Shown: piece after piece, positions 33,726 through 45,443 of the stretch | How the letters are laid out: the number at the start of each line of letters is the position of its first letter | How positions within the stretch are numbered: the first letter of the stretch is position 1 | NCBI GenBank assembly: GCA_015847255.1 | Contig: JADLZK010002635.1 | Coordinates: 124,001 to 188,000, forward strand | Origin: Hyparrhenia diplandra | Taxonomy: Eukaryota; Streptophyta; Magnoliopsida; Poales; Poaceae | DNA length: 64,000 bases | Reading direction: 5' to 3' | Position numbers and translations under genes: made by a program | Notes under the pieces: model-generated | What the model was told of the DNA's origin: nothing | The model's input: only the letters and a program-made list of their open reading frames with translations | Database searches by the model: none

Positions 33726-34843
33726 GTGTGATAAAATGACTACTCTCAAACGAAAAGTTAACTCACCTTAAATAAATAAATAGTTGACTGAAGTGGAGGT
33801 TAATTCACCATAATATGTGCATGTGTATGGTTAAGAAAGGTACAAGATGAATCACACGTGTGTGACACGTCATTGAATAGGCTTAGCCTCAAACAATTAA
33901 ATCACAACATGAGTAGAACCACACTAGCGTGACTACAATAACTTTTCATCATATACAATTAGATCACAACATGTGGAGCGCTTAAGCAAATAAGCCGTCA
34001 TCTCTGTACATGTCAAGCTGCCATAACTCCTCACCGTGGCTGGTCATGTGGCACGTACCCTAGATGACACCCAAAATGACTTTCGAAACATAAACTTGAT
34101 CACCCTGAGCTCACTCCCAAAACCTTTATTCAATGCTACATTTTCTGGTATTCTCAAGTCTAAAAATGGTGGTTATTAGAGATTCAATGTTGACAAACCT
34201 TCGGACGGTGATAATTATGGATGACATGAAGTGCAGTAGAGAAAATGCACTGAGCCCACCAACAGGCAACATCGATAAGTATCGATCGTCCTCAAATATT
34301 TTTATGCTTAACACCTCGTTTTTCTAAGCATGCATAGATTGGGAGTTAAGACAAATACTTATTGGAATATTATTTTTTATAATGTAAAAAAGGATTAGGA
34401 GTGGTTTTATTAAAATTTTGTGCGATTTTGGCTTTTCGAGAAGAGCTCAACCATGAATTTCATAATGTATAGTTGTTTAAAGAAAAGAAGAAGAGCTAGA
34501 CAAGGGGAGAAAGTAGTTGTTCTGTGTCAAACTCTAGAATCAAACTCGTCACTACTCACTTTGCCCCATGTAGACACTAACCCCTGCTACGCTATCATAT
34601 ACACAAATACGTGACACAACCGGATGCTATTACAATCAAAATTTTGTTGATGGCACGACTTGGTTCAAAAACAAAGAAAACATTGATAGAGCAATTTCAC
34701 AATTCGGAGAGATAATGATCCTATTAATAAGTTAAGTTTTTGTCGAGCAATAATATCGGTTGAGTTAGGAGTGACCGGGTGGGGTTAGGGTTTGTATTCA
34801 AGTGTGTAAACCTAGGAGTATTATATAGCCACGGCCCAAACAT
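33726..34843. other. Intergenic, nothing recognised
   Basis: AT-rich sequence with only short frames and no recognised repeat ends. Confidence 0.4.
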
Positions 34844-35345
34844 GACATTGTGGGTCTGGGAGAGGGGTGAGTGGGGGTTGTCTCTCGGCAGCCTATGAAG
34901 AGAGGGGGCCATGAGCAGAGCTCCCTCTGTCCACCCAGTGCCCAGTTCTATTTGTCAAGGAGTCAGGGTCACTGCTAGGTAGGGGAATGGTTGAGTTCGG
35001 ACAATGTATATATTTGCATGCCATTACTACTAATGTGTTTAGATCTTAAAAATTGGCATTGTTTCAAATTGAAAAGCTTTGTAGCACTCTTCGTTGACAT
35101 TGTGGGGTGCGGGGGAGGGGTGGGTGGGGGTTGTCTCTCGGCAGCCTATGAAGAGAGGGGCCCATGAGTAGAGCTCCCTCTGTCCACCCAGTGCCTAGTT
35201 CTATTTGTCAAGGACTCAGGTCACTGCTAGGTAGGGGAATGGTTGAGTTCGAACAATGTATATATTTGCATACTTCATTACTACTGCTGTGTTTAGATCC
35301 TAAAAACTGGGCTTTGTTTTTTGAACTAAAAGCTTTTGTGGCACT
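34844..35345. repeat. Tandem duplication, about 252-bp unit x2
   Basis: Units start at 34844 and 35096 (both gacattgtggg) and share blocks such as 'ctctcggcagcctatgaaga' and 'gtcactgctaggtagggg'. They differ by scattered substitutions and small indels. No gene lies inside. Confidence 0.85.
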
Positions 35346-35490
35346 TCTTCGTTTGTTTGTGGTAAATATTATCCTACCATGGGGTAACTAGGCACTAAAA
35401 ATTCGTCTCGTAATGTACATTTAAACTGTGCAATTAGTTATTTTGTTTACCTACATTTTATACTCCATGCATGCGTCTTTTGATACATTT
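35290..35490. mobile_element. MITE fragment (common grass family)
   Basis: It contains 'tgtttagatcc', 'aaaattcgtctcgtaatgta', 'aactgtgcaattagttattt' and 'ctccatgcatgcgt', the typical order of a widespread grass MITE. The far terminus is not clear. The same family occurs reversed at 52857-53035. Confidence 0.55.
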
Positions 35491-35499
35491 ATTGATTCG

Positions 35500-36462
35500 A
35501 TGTGCGGGTGATATAAACACAACTGCATTGTATACAAGCGTAAAAGCGGCGTGCCTGCAACGCGTTGATGCGTCATGGCTACGAAGGAACACCGATGCAC
35601 GTGTTTACCCTCTCAATTTTGCTCTACCAAGCATCTTCGATCAGTACATTTAGAACAACTTTGTAAATCGTTATTAAAGAGAAAGGCACTCCAATATCCA
35701 GCGGTGTATATGTACAACAAAAGCGGGAAGAGATCGAGGAACATGTATGTGATTTCATTTTGTTCATCTAGATATCGCATCTCTACTATGGTGGCCACGC
35801 CACGTAGAGAAAACGAGAATGCGCACAATAATTGGTCGACGACACACTTCTGCTCCGGTGGCAGAACGAGCACCCCCCATCGTAATGTTTGAAATAAATT
35901 TTCAGATCCTTCACAGTTCGCCACCTAGGTCCAGTGTGTTGTTCTGTTCACGACAATTCACATATTGTGTGGTGCAGCGGGGTGACATGACAAGCCGACG
36001 TCAATTAGTCCATATCATTATTAAAAGATGTTTTGAAAAATGGTTTTGCTTAAATATTAGAAACATAAATTATGAGTAATTTTTACGTCGTGGCACCTCC
36101 ACAAACGACGATGGCCATAACAGTGACGTACCCGTACCCCGCCCGCCGTTTCGCTCCGGTAATCCATCCGGGCGGTTTCTCTTGCGGGTCGCGGGGCCGG
36201 ATTGCATTCCGGATGGTGCTTAACAGGAGTCAGCTGTACGCCGCCGGCGCGGTGGGCGACATGGACAAGACGTGAGCTGAAGCTGTCCACGCGCAGAGCG
36301 ACATGGATTCAGATTCTTCGTCTGCTCCGGGCTGGAGGCCACTCCAGGGTCAGCGCCCGCCCGGCCCCACGTGTCGAGCTCGTTCGTGTGATCGTGTCTA
36401 CTGTAGCGCCCAGCAGTTTCGCTCGTGTCGTGCAGTCGTGCACTTTGCCAAGCACCCGAGGC

Positions 36463-36502
<40 letters not shown>

Positions 36503-36596
36503 GTCACTCGCCTCTCAGTCTCTCCTCTGCCGTCGACCGTCGTGATTCGCAGATTCACTGTATGTATCGCGCTCTATCCTTTGGGCAAACAAGCAA
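35500..36596. other. Intergenic; GC-rich block and A tract
   Basis: 36110-36300 is GC-rich with a 67-residue frame (36072-36275) that was not recognised. A run of about 36 A lies at 36464-36500. No supported gene. Confidence 0.4.
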
Positions 36597-36910
36597 TTTG
36601 GTTGCAACCCAACCCTGGAGCTCTTGCCTGGGCAAGAACGCTGCCTGTGAACGCATTTCATTTTGCCTGCCCAGGCAACGGGGTCTTAAGTTGTTTGGTT
36701 GAGTACTGGTGCCTGAGAAAGTACTTAACTACATTGATTGCACTCCAGGCACCTCCTTTTTAGAGCCAGGCGGACGTTTTTCTATGCCTGGGTTCTCAGC
36801 TGTTGCCTGGACGAAGCACCAAATCAAGGTCTCAACCAAACACATCACAGGCAGGTCACAGGCTTGCTACAGGCCAGGCAATTTTCTCCAGGGCTGCATC
36901 CAAACAGGCC
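36597..36910. mobile_element. hAT/PIF-like MITE, about 314 bp
   Basis: The left end TTTGGTTGCAACCC...CCTGGAGCTCTTGCCTGG mirrors the reverse complement of the right end (TTTGGATGCAGCCCTGGAG...TTGCCTGG). The ends sit in 'gtttgg' and 'ccaaacaggcc' contexts typical of grass MITEs. Target duplication not clear. Confidence 0.6.
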
Positions 36911-39228
36911 GAGCCGCTGAGCACAACGCTATTCCGTTTCCATTCCCTGGCCGGCCTATCGTTGCGGCTGGCTTCCGTTGGCTCCATCCAGAGAGATCAT
37001 CATGTGCTTGGGGCCTTGGGCAATTGATTGCAGCGACCGGGGCGGAGCGCTCGTGGCCATTCGCCAGACCGCCAGAGGCTGGCCGAAGAAGGGCCCCAAC
37101 AATGCGTGTGCCGGACTGCTTGCTTGCTTTGCCCCAGAAAAGCCGAGACGAGACGAGAGGGAGCGCCGCGCACGCACAGTGTCAGACGAGTTGCATGTGG
37201 CGCCATCGCGCGGTCGCGCCTCACGCCACACCCAACAAAGTACAGTACCCCTCCGTCCAAAACATACAACCCCATACGTAAAGTCAAATTAGTTTAAATT
37301 TAACTAAGTCCATGCTCTCTCTATTCTAAATTATAAATTGGTTTAACTTCCATTAATATGTATTTAGACATAATATTATACTATTTAGATACATAATAAA
37401 TAGATGTACCAAAAAAAATCAAAAAATAATTATAATTTTTAAACGGATAGAGTACTATTAACTTAACTCACTCTTTCTCAAAATAGGGATCCTCACTCCA
37501 CCATTTTGCATGGATCTAAACAAATGTCCGAGAAAACACCATTTTGCATGCTTGTTCATTAACTCAACATGTGCCGGAACATCATTTCATCTAATGCATC
37601 CCATAGATCGCGAAGTCATCTGCAGGAAGCCAGAAGGTGAATTTGTTGATTAAAGAGCCTCTTTAGATGAGTATTACATAACTGTGGTTTCATAAGCTAC
37701 AGAGACATAAAACTGTGGCTTAGAAAAAAGTGGTTTTTAAAACTCTGAAAAGACTAGTCTTGACAAAATCATAGTTTTAAAGACTACTCACACCTTTTCA
37801 AATTATAGTTCATTTGACCTTTTTGATCTTAAATTTGACCACTCATCTTATTCAAAATATTTGTGCAAAAACAATCAAATTTAGGTAATTCTTAAAGATC
37901 ATTTGTTAATAAAGCATGACACAAAAAAAAAGTGATATTTTGCATAAAAGTTTAAATAAAACGAGTGGTCAAAGTCTGGGTTGAAAAAAATCAAAAAAAA
38001 CTTATAATTTAGAACGGATGCAAGTACTATATTTGTTGCATCCAAACATCCCGTGCTTAATAAAAACAAAGTATTTTATAAAACCAGAGTATTTCTCCGA
38101 TACTTGAGAAATGCTTTGCATCCGCCTAGTAGTATTCAGCAAGCTTCGTGTTATAGCGTACGTACATTAATATTACTCCTTTCTTAGCAAATTAATATTA
38201 CTTATCTGTGTACCACGAAAGGACTAGGACGTTAGTACTCCACGGACCACGGAACAGGAAATGTACGAGTAGTGAACCCAACCAGATGAGATTGAGATTA
38301 ACGCGACAAGTAGGGACGACTGGTCCACGGTCTCTACTCGGGGACGGAGTAATAAACCCCCTTGGATCCCTTAAACAATGGCCAAAAGATTGGCAACAAT
38401 CCTCCTTATCCCCACAACACCGAAACAATGGCCGGTGGTACCTGATAGCGATAGCTCTTGTGCTGCCCCCCCTCCTTCCAGCTGATAGGCGAACGTTGCC
38501 ATGCTCCCCATTTCTCTCATCGTGCCATCCAACAGGATAAGCTGAGCTGAGCACGTATCGGAGCATGGGGACAGAGACGAAAGGCAAAGGATACAATGCT
38601 GTAAAGATCTGGGATTTCCTTCACAATTTCACCCGGCCTGACCCCATCTTCCACTCTCAAAACAAAAGACCACGCATATATTCAGATGAAAGGGGAAAAA
38701 GAACTCCCAACTGGATCTGATTGTTTAAGGCAAATACCCCCATCAACAGCCTATCAGAAACCAGACGGAACTGATGAAAAAGCTACAGTTGCTCATTTCT
38801 TGTGTGAAGAACTACCAGTTTCAGCAAGCCTAGGACAATGTCTGCAGTTGGGGATAATCAGGCAATCCAGGCAAGAGCTGAACAAACCAAAAACACTGGA
38901 TCAAGATCAACCATTGACTAGGGATGATGATGAACTGGCCGCCGCCTAATTACATCGCAAAAGCAAAGGGCTTTACACCTTTCCTACCACAGATGGAACA
39001 GTCAAGCAGGATAAATGCAAGCACGCAAGATCATAGTAATTCACACGATTATCAAGCACCAAGTGATGTTCATCTTGTTTTTCAGTAATTCAGTTGCAGT
39101 TGCGCCATCACTGGTTGCCATAATTACCCACATAATAATACTACAGTAGCTAACCCGCGCTTGCAGATTTCCATCTCCCTTCCCCAAGACCCCAACAACT
39201 GAGGTGAGGAGAGAATTACCAGCGCTTC
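36911..39228. other. Intergenic with Stowaway-like remnants
   Basis: 37245-37460 ('ccctccgtccaaaa' to 'ataatttttaaacggatag') and 37660-38030 (ending 'cttataatttagaacggatg') resemble worn Stowaway or related MITEs. A non-coding block at 38640-38950 gives an 87-residue frame that I could not recognise. Confidence 0.4.
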
Positions 39229-39291
39229 TTTTTTTTTTTTTTTTTACCTCTGCTGCTGCTGCGTACGCAGTCCGATCTTTTTTTTTTTTTA

Positions 39292-40185
39292 CCAAAAGTA
39301 CCCTAGAGAGGCCCGGCATTTACAGGAATGCCATTGGCCGCCGCCGGCTGCTGCTGCACCTAGGTCTAGGTGGCGCCGCTCGCTCTCCACCACGGTGGGG
39401 CTCCAAATCCCCCAGCGGCGGAGGTTGAGCACCCCGCCCATCACGTCGGCCCACCCGCGCTTCCTCTCCTCCTCGGCCTCCGCCGCCACCTCGCCGCCGC
39501 ATTCCTCCACCTCCGCTTTGGCATCCGGCGCGGCAGCAATCTCTTCCGGGACATTCTCCTTGTTCTCGGACAGGCACGCCGCGGGAACAGACGGGGTAGA
39601 AGTGCTGGGCGGCGACGAAGAGCGTTCCTGGGCCACCTCGGAAGCGGGCGACTCCGGGGACTCGGGGGTGCTCCGCGTCGGCGGCTGCGGCGGAGGTGTA
39701 GTGGCGGCGGAAGCCCTGCCTCGCTTGCCCTTGTCGCGGCGCTTGGATGACGGAGGTGTGGCGGCGGCGGCGGCGGACTCGGCGGCGCTGAGGTGCTCCT
39801 CGAAGGCCTCAAGAACGTCGTGGATGCGGTCGTGCTGCGGGGAGCAGTCCCAGCGGGACCAGAAGCTGCCGTAGCACTCGAAGCAGAGGCACCCGACGGT
39901 GGGCGGGTGTCCGCGCCGGCGACGCGGGTCCTCCCCTCCGCCACCTCCGGCGGCGCGGGCCTGCTGCTGCTGCTCCGGCGGCGGCGGCGCGGTGGCGGCG
40001 TCCCAGCCGACGAGGAAGGAGCGCGTGACGAGGTGGGCCAGCACACGCTGGTCCTCGGGGCACAGCCCGGCGACGAGGACGAGGATGGCGGCCGGGAGGA
40101 GCCGGAACGCCGCCGCGATGGGGTCCTCGGCCGGCGACGGGTGGATCTTGCCGCCCTTGCCGGGCTTCGGGCACAGCGTCTTCAT
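39292..40185 (-). CDS. Plant-specific conserved protein of unknown function, intact single exon
   Basis: 298 codons run from ATG 40183-40185 to a TAA at 39289-39291. I chose this Met because MKTLCPKPGKGGKIHPSP is the conserved start of the family as I recall it from Arabidopsis and rice; an upstream Met 15 codons earlier looks like leader. Visible parts are a hydrophobic helix AAAFRLLPAAILVLVAGL (about 24-41), the segment EDQRVLAHLVTRSFL, a cysteine motif CLCFECYGSFWSRWDCSP (99-116) followed by HDRIHDVLEAFEEHL, a long Ser/Pro/Ala/Glu low-complexity linker, and a conserved Trp-rich tail KRGWADVMGGVLNLRRWGIW. No catalytic motif. Function unknown. No frameshift, so this is the cleanest gene here. 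Confidence 0.85.
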
Positions 40186-40354
40186 GGCCGCCGCCGGTGG
40201 GCCTCGGTGGCGGTAGGGTTTTAGCCCCACCTCGTCTCGGACGGTGGGTGGTGGGCTGTTAGGGTTTGGGGCTCAGGAAGAAGGGGAGAAGCGGAGGGGC
40301 GGACGGACGGACAAGGTGGTGGTGGGGGTGGGGGGTGGTGGGCTTCGGGAGGCG

Positions 40355-40361
40355 CGCTTAT
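40355..40361 (-). promoter_or_regulatory. TATA box of the 39292-40185 gene
   Basis: TATAAGC on the minus strand lies 170 bp before the chosen ATG, leaving room for a leader of about 140 bases rich in G on the plus strand. Confidence 0.6.
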
Positions 40362-40640
40362 AGGGAAGAGGGGGCGAGGTGCACAGGCAGCAGTTGCTCT
40401 CCTGCCTCTCTCTTTTTGCTTTCTCCGATCAACTTTTTACGCTCTCTCAAGATGCTCCTCCCGGTTTTTGCGTTTTGCATTCCTCCTAGTAAGTACTACG
40501 TGTCATCAACTCATCATTCATTAATGTAACTGTTTCATGTTCAATTAGCTTCATGTGACCTGAATTTAAAAGATATTCATATATACACAAATGATTTTAT
40601 TATAAGATTCATTTATATATATTTATTATATCCAGAAGGT

Positions 40641-40871
40641 TGTGTTTGGTTACACGCCATGGTCACCACGCGGTAACCGTGGGGTGTGGCGCCACAACCG
40701 TGTGATAGGAAGAATGGCCAGCCAAGACGTTACACCTTTGGCACGGCCAAACGACAAGCTAGGGAAGCAAAACGGTAGTCGCCAAGACGGTCAAAGCTTA
40801 CACGACAACGAAGCAACGACCAATGTCGCCGATCTTTTCATGTGGCGAGTGGCGGTGTGCGACCAAACACA
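40641..40871. mobile_element. MITE, 231 bp
   Basis: The terminal inverted repeats TGTGTTTGGTTACAC and TGTGTTTGGTCGCAC (reverse complement of 40857-40871) match at 13 of 15 positions. No transposase. Target duplication not evident. Confidence 0.65.
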
Positions 40872-41929
40872 TCATATAACACCTCGTTAGTGGTTATGGT
40901 TCATCTTGCCAAAAAATTGAATGACACACACAAATTCTTCTACTATATGACTCCATTTATAGTCATATAATAATCCAATCAGTGTTTCTGATTCACCCCT
41001 CCCCAAAATGAGTGATGTGGCCTCACTTTTCTCTCTAAGAAAGACACGTTCCTCCGAAAAACTTAAGATTTCATTGTAGTATAACTAAATGTCTAAACGA
41101 TCATGTAGAATCTCATCCATTCAAAGCGGCATGGTTGATAAACACCAAACTAGCAACATTGTTAGTCGCACGAATCCGAAGAAACACATACTATGCACGA
41201 ATGAGTGCTATAGTAAAAGGTCCATATTTATTTGTAAAAAGAAGTAATTCAACATAAAAAGAAGTAGTTCAACATGTGGTTGAACCAACTTGCAGAGGAA
41301 ATGTACGTGTCGATGTTCAATGGCAAGAGCATTCAATGTAACTCCCACTTGTAAATAAATTAACTTGTAGGGTTCTCTCTAATTTTTATACATTTATTAA
41401 TTAAACTTATGTGTCTTTGGTAGCAAAGTTGATTGGAGTTGTAATGTTTGACTCAGAATAATAATATGCATTTTAATGTAAGGAGTATTTTCGTGCAAAA
41501 TTTACGTTGCATTGCTCTTGATACAGTCTTGATCGTTTGGCACTTTAGCCAGCTCATCCGCCGTAGAACCGAAATCAGTGTATAGGTGCCGATGGACACA
41601 CACACACAAAGCAGAGCAAACCAAACCAATCGGTGGTTTGCAGGTGTGCCCAGGTTAGGTTTTATATGATGCAATATGGCAGTTTACCGAGGGGCGTGGG
41701 GAACACTAGCACTTTTTTTTGTTGGCAATTTGTTTGTTTTTAAACATTTTTTGTTAAAAAAAAAGGCGAACGCAGCTTCCAAGGACCGCGCGGAGGCGGA
41801 GCAGAACAACAAGCAACCGCAGCCTCCCTGACCCGAGACGGATGCCGCTATCGGGGCCGTCCGTCCCGACTCTCCCGAGCACGGGGCGCGGCCACGGGCA
41901 GCTGCCGGTTCTCACGGGCGAGGGCGATC
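40872..41929. other. Intergenic, nothing recognised
   Basis: AT-rich, then a GC-rich 41770-41930 block. No ORF with recognisable features. Confidence 0.4.
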
Positions 41930-42295
41930 TTAGCGTAGTCCCAATGAAGAAACCGGTTTTTTTCCATAAAGAAAAGTTAAATCACCTATAAACCATTCTT
42001 CATAGTGGTAGTTTCTTCGGTAATAATTATTTTCTCTTTCTCTCTCCCAATTCCACCAATGGGGAGAGTTGCATTAACCCCATAGAAACTAGTGGTTTCT
42101 CCCCAACGGCAAATTCATGGTTTCTTGTGCATTGGGTCAAGAGTAGACATGGTTTCTCCATGAAGAAACCATTTCTATGATTTTTGCTCTCTTTCCTCAT
42201 TAATTAGGCTGCGCCACATCATCATTTTCTTGGTTGGCAAGCCATTTAATAGAGATAAACTACCATTAATACACTGGTGGGGGAGTGCCCTTAGA
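41930..42295. mobile_element. Candidate MITE
   Basis: The left edge 'cttagcgtagtcccaatg' and right edge 'gtgggggagtgcccttag' are loosely inverted. The interior repeats 'gaagaaacc' and 'ggtttct' in both orientations (for example 41947, 42161), as in foldback MITEs of grasses. Confidence 0.45.
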
Positions 42296-43437
42296 CTATC
42301 TGCAGCGGCAAACGTTAAAGGTTCCTGGTCCTGGAGTACGCACATTCAGAAAAAATTGCTGCAGCGGGTACTGGAAGAGTCACGCTAAACATAGTTGATG
42401 CACCTCCGTTCTGTATTCTGAGCGATGGTAAAGGCGTACTGGAGGAGCCATGCACGGGTCCCACCACTTGGAAAAGTAAGAGAGAACGGGAGGCAGGGAG
42501 CGCGTCAGGAGTGGACCCCATGATTTTAGTAACTAAAAAGCGTTATATCTCACAAACTAAAAATCCAAATGAAATTCCGATTACACCATTAAATTCATTT
42601 TCAATAAATTCTTCAAAACAAAATCACACATAAATATATTTAGATAAAATTATAAATGGACCCCACTGTTGGTAGTTGGTATAGAGTAGAGATATAAAGA
42701 AGGATGGGTGGGGAGATAGATCGTAAAAAAGAATCTTGATGATTAAAAATGTATAGAAGTAAATAGCGAATACGAGTGCGGATAGTCGTTTTATCGCCGC
42801 TAGCGGCTTCTCCGGGGCCACGCCCGTGTCAGCGAGACGGACGGGCGACGTGGCATCGTCTCGGGTGGTCCGAGCCCAAGTCCACCGAGGGACCTGAATT
42901 CCGGCTGCTCACAGGAGTTCACTGGAGTGTGCGTGAGCCCAGGCCCAGCCGGGTCGTCCCTCCCACGCGGGCACGCACGATGGTGGGTGGTGGCCCAGCT
43001 GTCAGTGTTGCTGCTCCCTCCGACCGATCGTGCGCGCTTTACCGTGCTCCGTGTCCGGGGTACAGTACAGTAGTAGCACGGGCTGGTTCGACGAGTGACC
43101 AGACCAGACTGCCTCGCTTTTCCGGGGCGGAATTGGGAAGGGAAGGGGGAAGGGGATTTCCTTTTCTGCCATGTACGGTAGCACTGTTCAGACTACTACA
43201 CCAACCAGCCAATTAGTGCAGTCTAATTACTACAGAGCAGCAATGTTACGTGCACGCCTGCGAGCCATTGTTTACACGCTAGCAGGAGTGACTAGTGACT
43301 CAGTGAGTGATGAATCTCTGCCGGGTCGAGTAATAATTTTTACTGAATGCTTGCATTGATTATACACGGGAAAGTAATTGTTCTTACATGTTGCTTCTTC
43401 TTTTTTCTAAAACATGTATTGCCTGTACTAATATCTA
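42296..43437. other. Intergenic; GC-rich block without a gene
   Basis: 42800-43170 is GC-rich with a 146-residue frame (42776-43216) of arbitrary composition (Arg/Pro/Ser), and no domain was recognised. The remainder is AT-rich. Confidence 0.4.
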
Positions 43438-44143
43438 CTCCCTCCGTCTCGCAAAAGACTGCAATCCTACCGTTCAAATTTTTTTCTCACAAAAGAACGC
43501 ACAATTTGACAAGATGAGCATGCAAAGGGTTGCCGGACCCGAGTGAAAAAAGAATAAAAAAATCCATCGGGCATTTGGAAAAAATAGCCACATGCTGTGC
43601 AAGGACGTGGTGTTCTCTCGTCCATTCATTTCGTCACTTCGAAGACTCCATCACATCCGCGATCATATCTCGTTTCTCGTTTCTCTTCCCAACTCATCTT
43701 GTTCTCATCGCATGCATGCATGGCACGCTCATGGCCTCTCCTCGCGCCTTGCGCCGACCGCCGATACTGAGGAGTGGCCGGGTTCTCCTCCCCAATCCAA
43801 AGCTCCGCTCTCGTTCCCGTACTCCTCGACACTCCTTCCAGCTGGTTCATCTTGCGGAATCTACAAGGTAGAGCCATGGAAATGTGGGTGCAAAGCACCG
43901 CGTCGAGGCACGACGAGGGTGGTGGAGAGGCGCATGAAGGGCGGCGGGCGTCGCGGAATCTACAAGGTGGAGCCGTGGAGATGTGGGAACTTGAATTGAA
44001 GCTTCGGGGAGGGAACGGGAGGGAGCGAAGGGAGATGATTGGGTTGGGATCGATATTTTTAGGGGTATTTTCGTAATTTGACATGCCTTCTTGGTACCTG
44101 TGCCTGGTCCTAGGATTGCGATCTTTTTGTGAGACGGAGGAAG
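43438..44143. mobile_element. Stowaway-type element, 706 bp, with internal cargo
   Basis: The left terminus CTCCCTCCGTCTCGCAAAAG and the right terminus (reverse complement CTTCCTCCGTCTCACAAAAA) are inverted, each continuing into 'gcaatccta'. TA dinucleotides flank (43436-43437, 44144-44145), as required for Tc1/mariner-type insertion. It is unusually long for Stowaway. The interior is GC-rich and carries a 35-bp direct repeat at 43854-43888 and 43953-43987. Confidence 0.8.
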
Positions 44144-44145
44144 TA

Positions 44146-44578
44146 TATATATACGGTGTCTCAGGCGACTGACTGGCCATGACTTTACCAATCTACTCCT
44201 TGTTTCTTATCGTGATTTTCAAAATTGACATGTCATTCGATAAAAAAAAAATTATAACTCCCTTGTTGTGTACTCTATCTAGAAAGAATACAAATTTTAG
44301 ACATCACATATTGCCAAAAAGGAATGTCACCCTAGCTTTAGACTAGATTGCGCGCCTCACAAGTGTAGGTGCTGCAACCTGAAAAGGGGTGCTTAATATA
44401 TGCCACTAGGTAAGTTGATGGGTTATCCAGTTATCCATATCCATATCTGTTAATTATTCATTTGTAATTAACCAAGATCCGGTAGTCTAAAAGCAACCGA
44501 AATCTCAAATAAACTGCCCTTACACTTTAAGGTGAAACATGACGGTACATATTGCTTAACACTAAGAAATAAATGTTC
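44146..44578. other. Intergenic, nothing recognised
   Basis: AT-rich flank between the Stowaway-type element and LINE 2. No feature. Confidence 0.4.
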
Positions 44579-44588
44579 GATTATCAGA

Positions 44589-45443
44589 CATGTTCAGAAG
44601 GCATTGCGTTCGTGGAGTAAGGAACATTTTGGGGCTGTAACCAAGGAACTTGATGATTTGCGCGCTAAACTGGAAGCAATGAAAGATGATACGAAGTTCA
44701 GTAAACAAGATATCAGAGGGGTGACAGATAGGATGGACGAGTTGCTATATCGAGAGGAGATGATGTGGCTCCAGCGGTCTCGTATTGCTTGGCTGCGTGA
44801 AGGGGATCGTAACACTCGCTATTTCCATAGGCATGCTGTATGGAGAGCTAGGAAAAATAAAATCACAAAGCTGAAAATTCAGGAAGATGAGTGGTGCGAA
44901 GATCCAAAAGTTTTACCGTCCATGGCAGTTGATTTCTTCAAATCGCTCTATTCTCGGAGACACTGGCGGTGGATCCCTCAGATCTTGTTGATCTAATTGA
45001 TAGGAAAATATTTGATGACATGAATGAAGCATTGTGCAGGCCTTTTTCAAATGAGGAAATTTCAGATGCATTGTTCCAAATGGGCCCAATGAAAGCTCGG
45101 CCCGGATGGATTCGGCCCGGTTTTACCAAAGACACTGGGGAAGTGCTTCAGCGACGATGTGATTGCAGCAGTAAAGAAATTTTTTGAGGATGGATTTATG
45201 CCTGAAGGGATAAATGATACAACAATAGTCCTTATTCCTAAAGGTACAGCCCCTGAAGAACTAAAAGACTTCCGTCCCATTAGTCTCTGTAATGTTGTTT
45301 ACAAGATTATATCGAAGTGTCTCGTCAACCGCCTCAGACCGTTTCTTGATCAGATTATTTCTAATGAACAAAGTGCATTTGTGCCAGGAAGGATGATTAC
45401 TGATAATGCTCTTATTGCCTTTGAGTGCATTCATACAATTTAG
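44589..45443 (+). pseudogene. LINE 2 ORF2: linker and RT N-terminal part
   Basis: It begins VQKALRSWSKEHFG at 44593 and continues with LREGDRNTRYFHRHAVWRAR, the usual pre-RT segment, through three frames (44532-44996, 44969-45187, 45159-45443). RT motifs GTAPEELKDFRPISLCNVVY and NEQSAFVPGRMITDNALIAF follow. A TAG at 45441-45443 interrupts the frame before the next RT segment. Confidence 0.85.

Noticed and set aside
36202..36763. Three overlapping frames with long Lys or Phe runs
   Set aside because: They span a 36-bp A tract and a MITE; no conserved sequence.
38686..38949. 87-residue plus-strand frame as a small gene
   Set aside because: No recognisable motif, not near a promoter, looks like chance.
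42776..43216. 146-residue plus-strand frame
   Set aside because: Arg/Pro/Ser-rich composition from GC-rich DNA, no start context or homology recognised.
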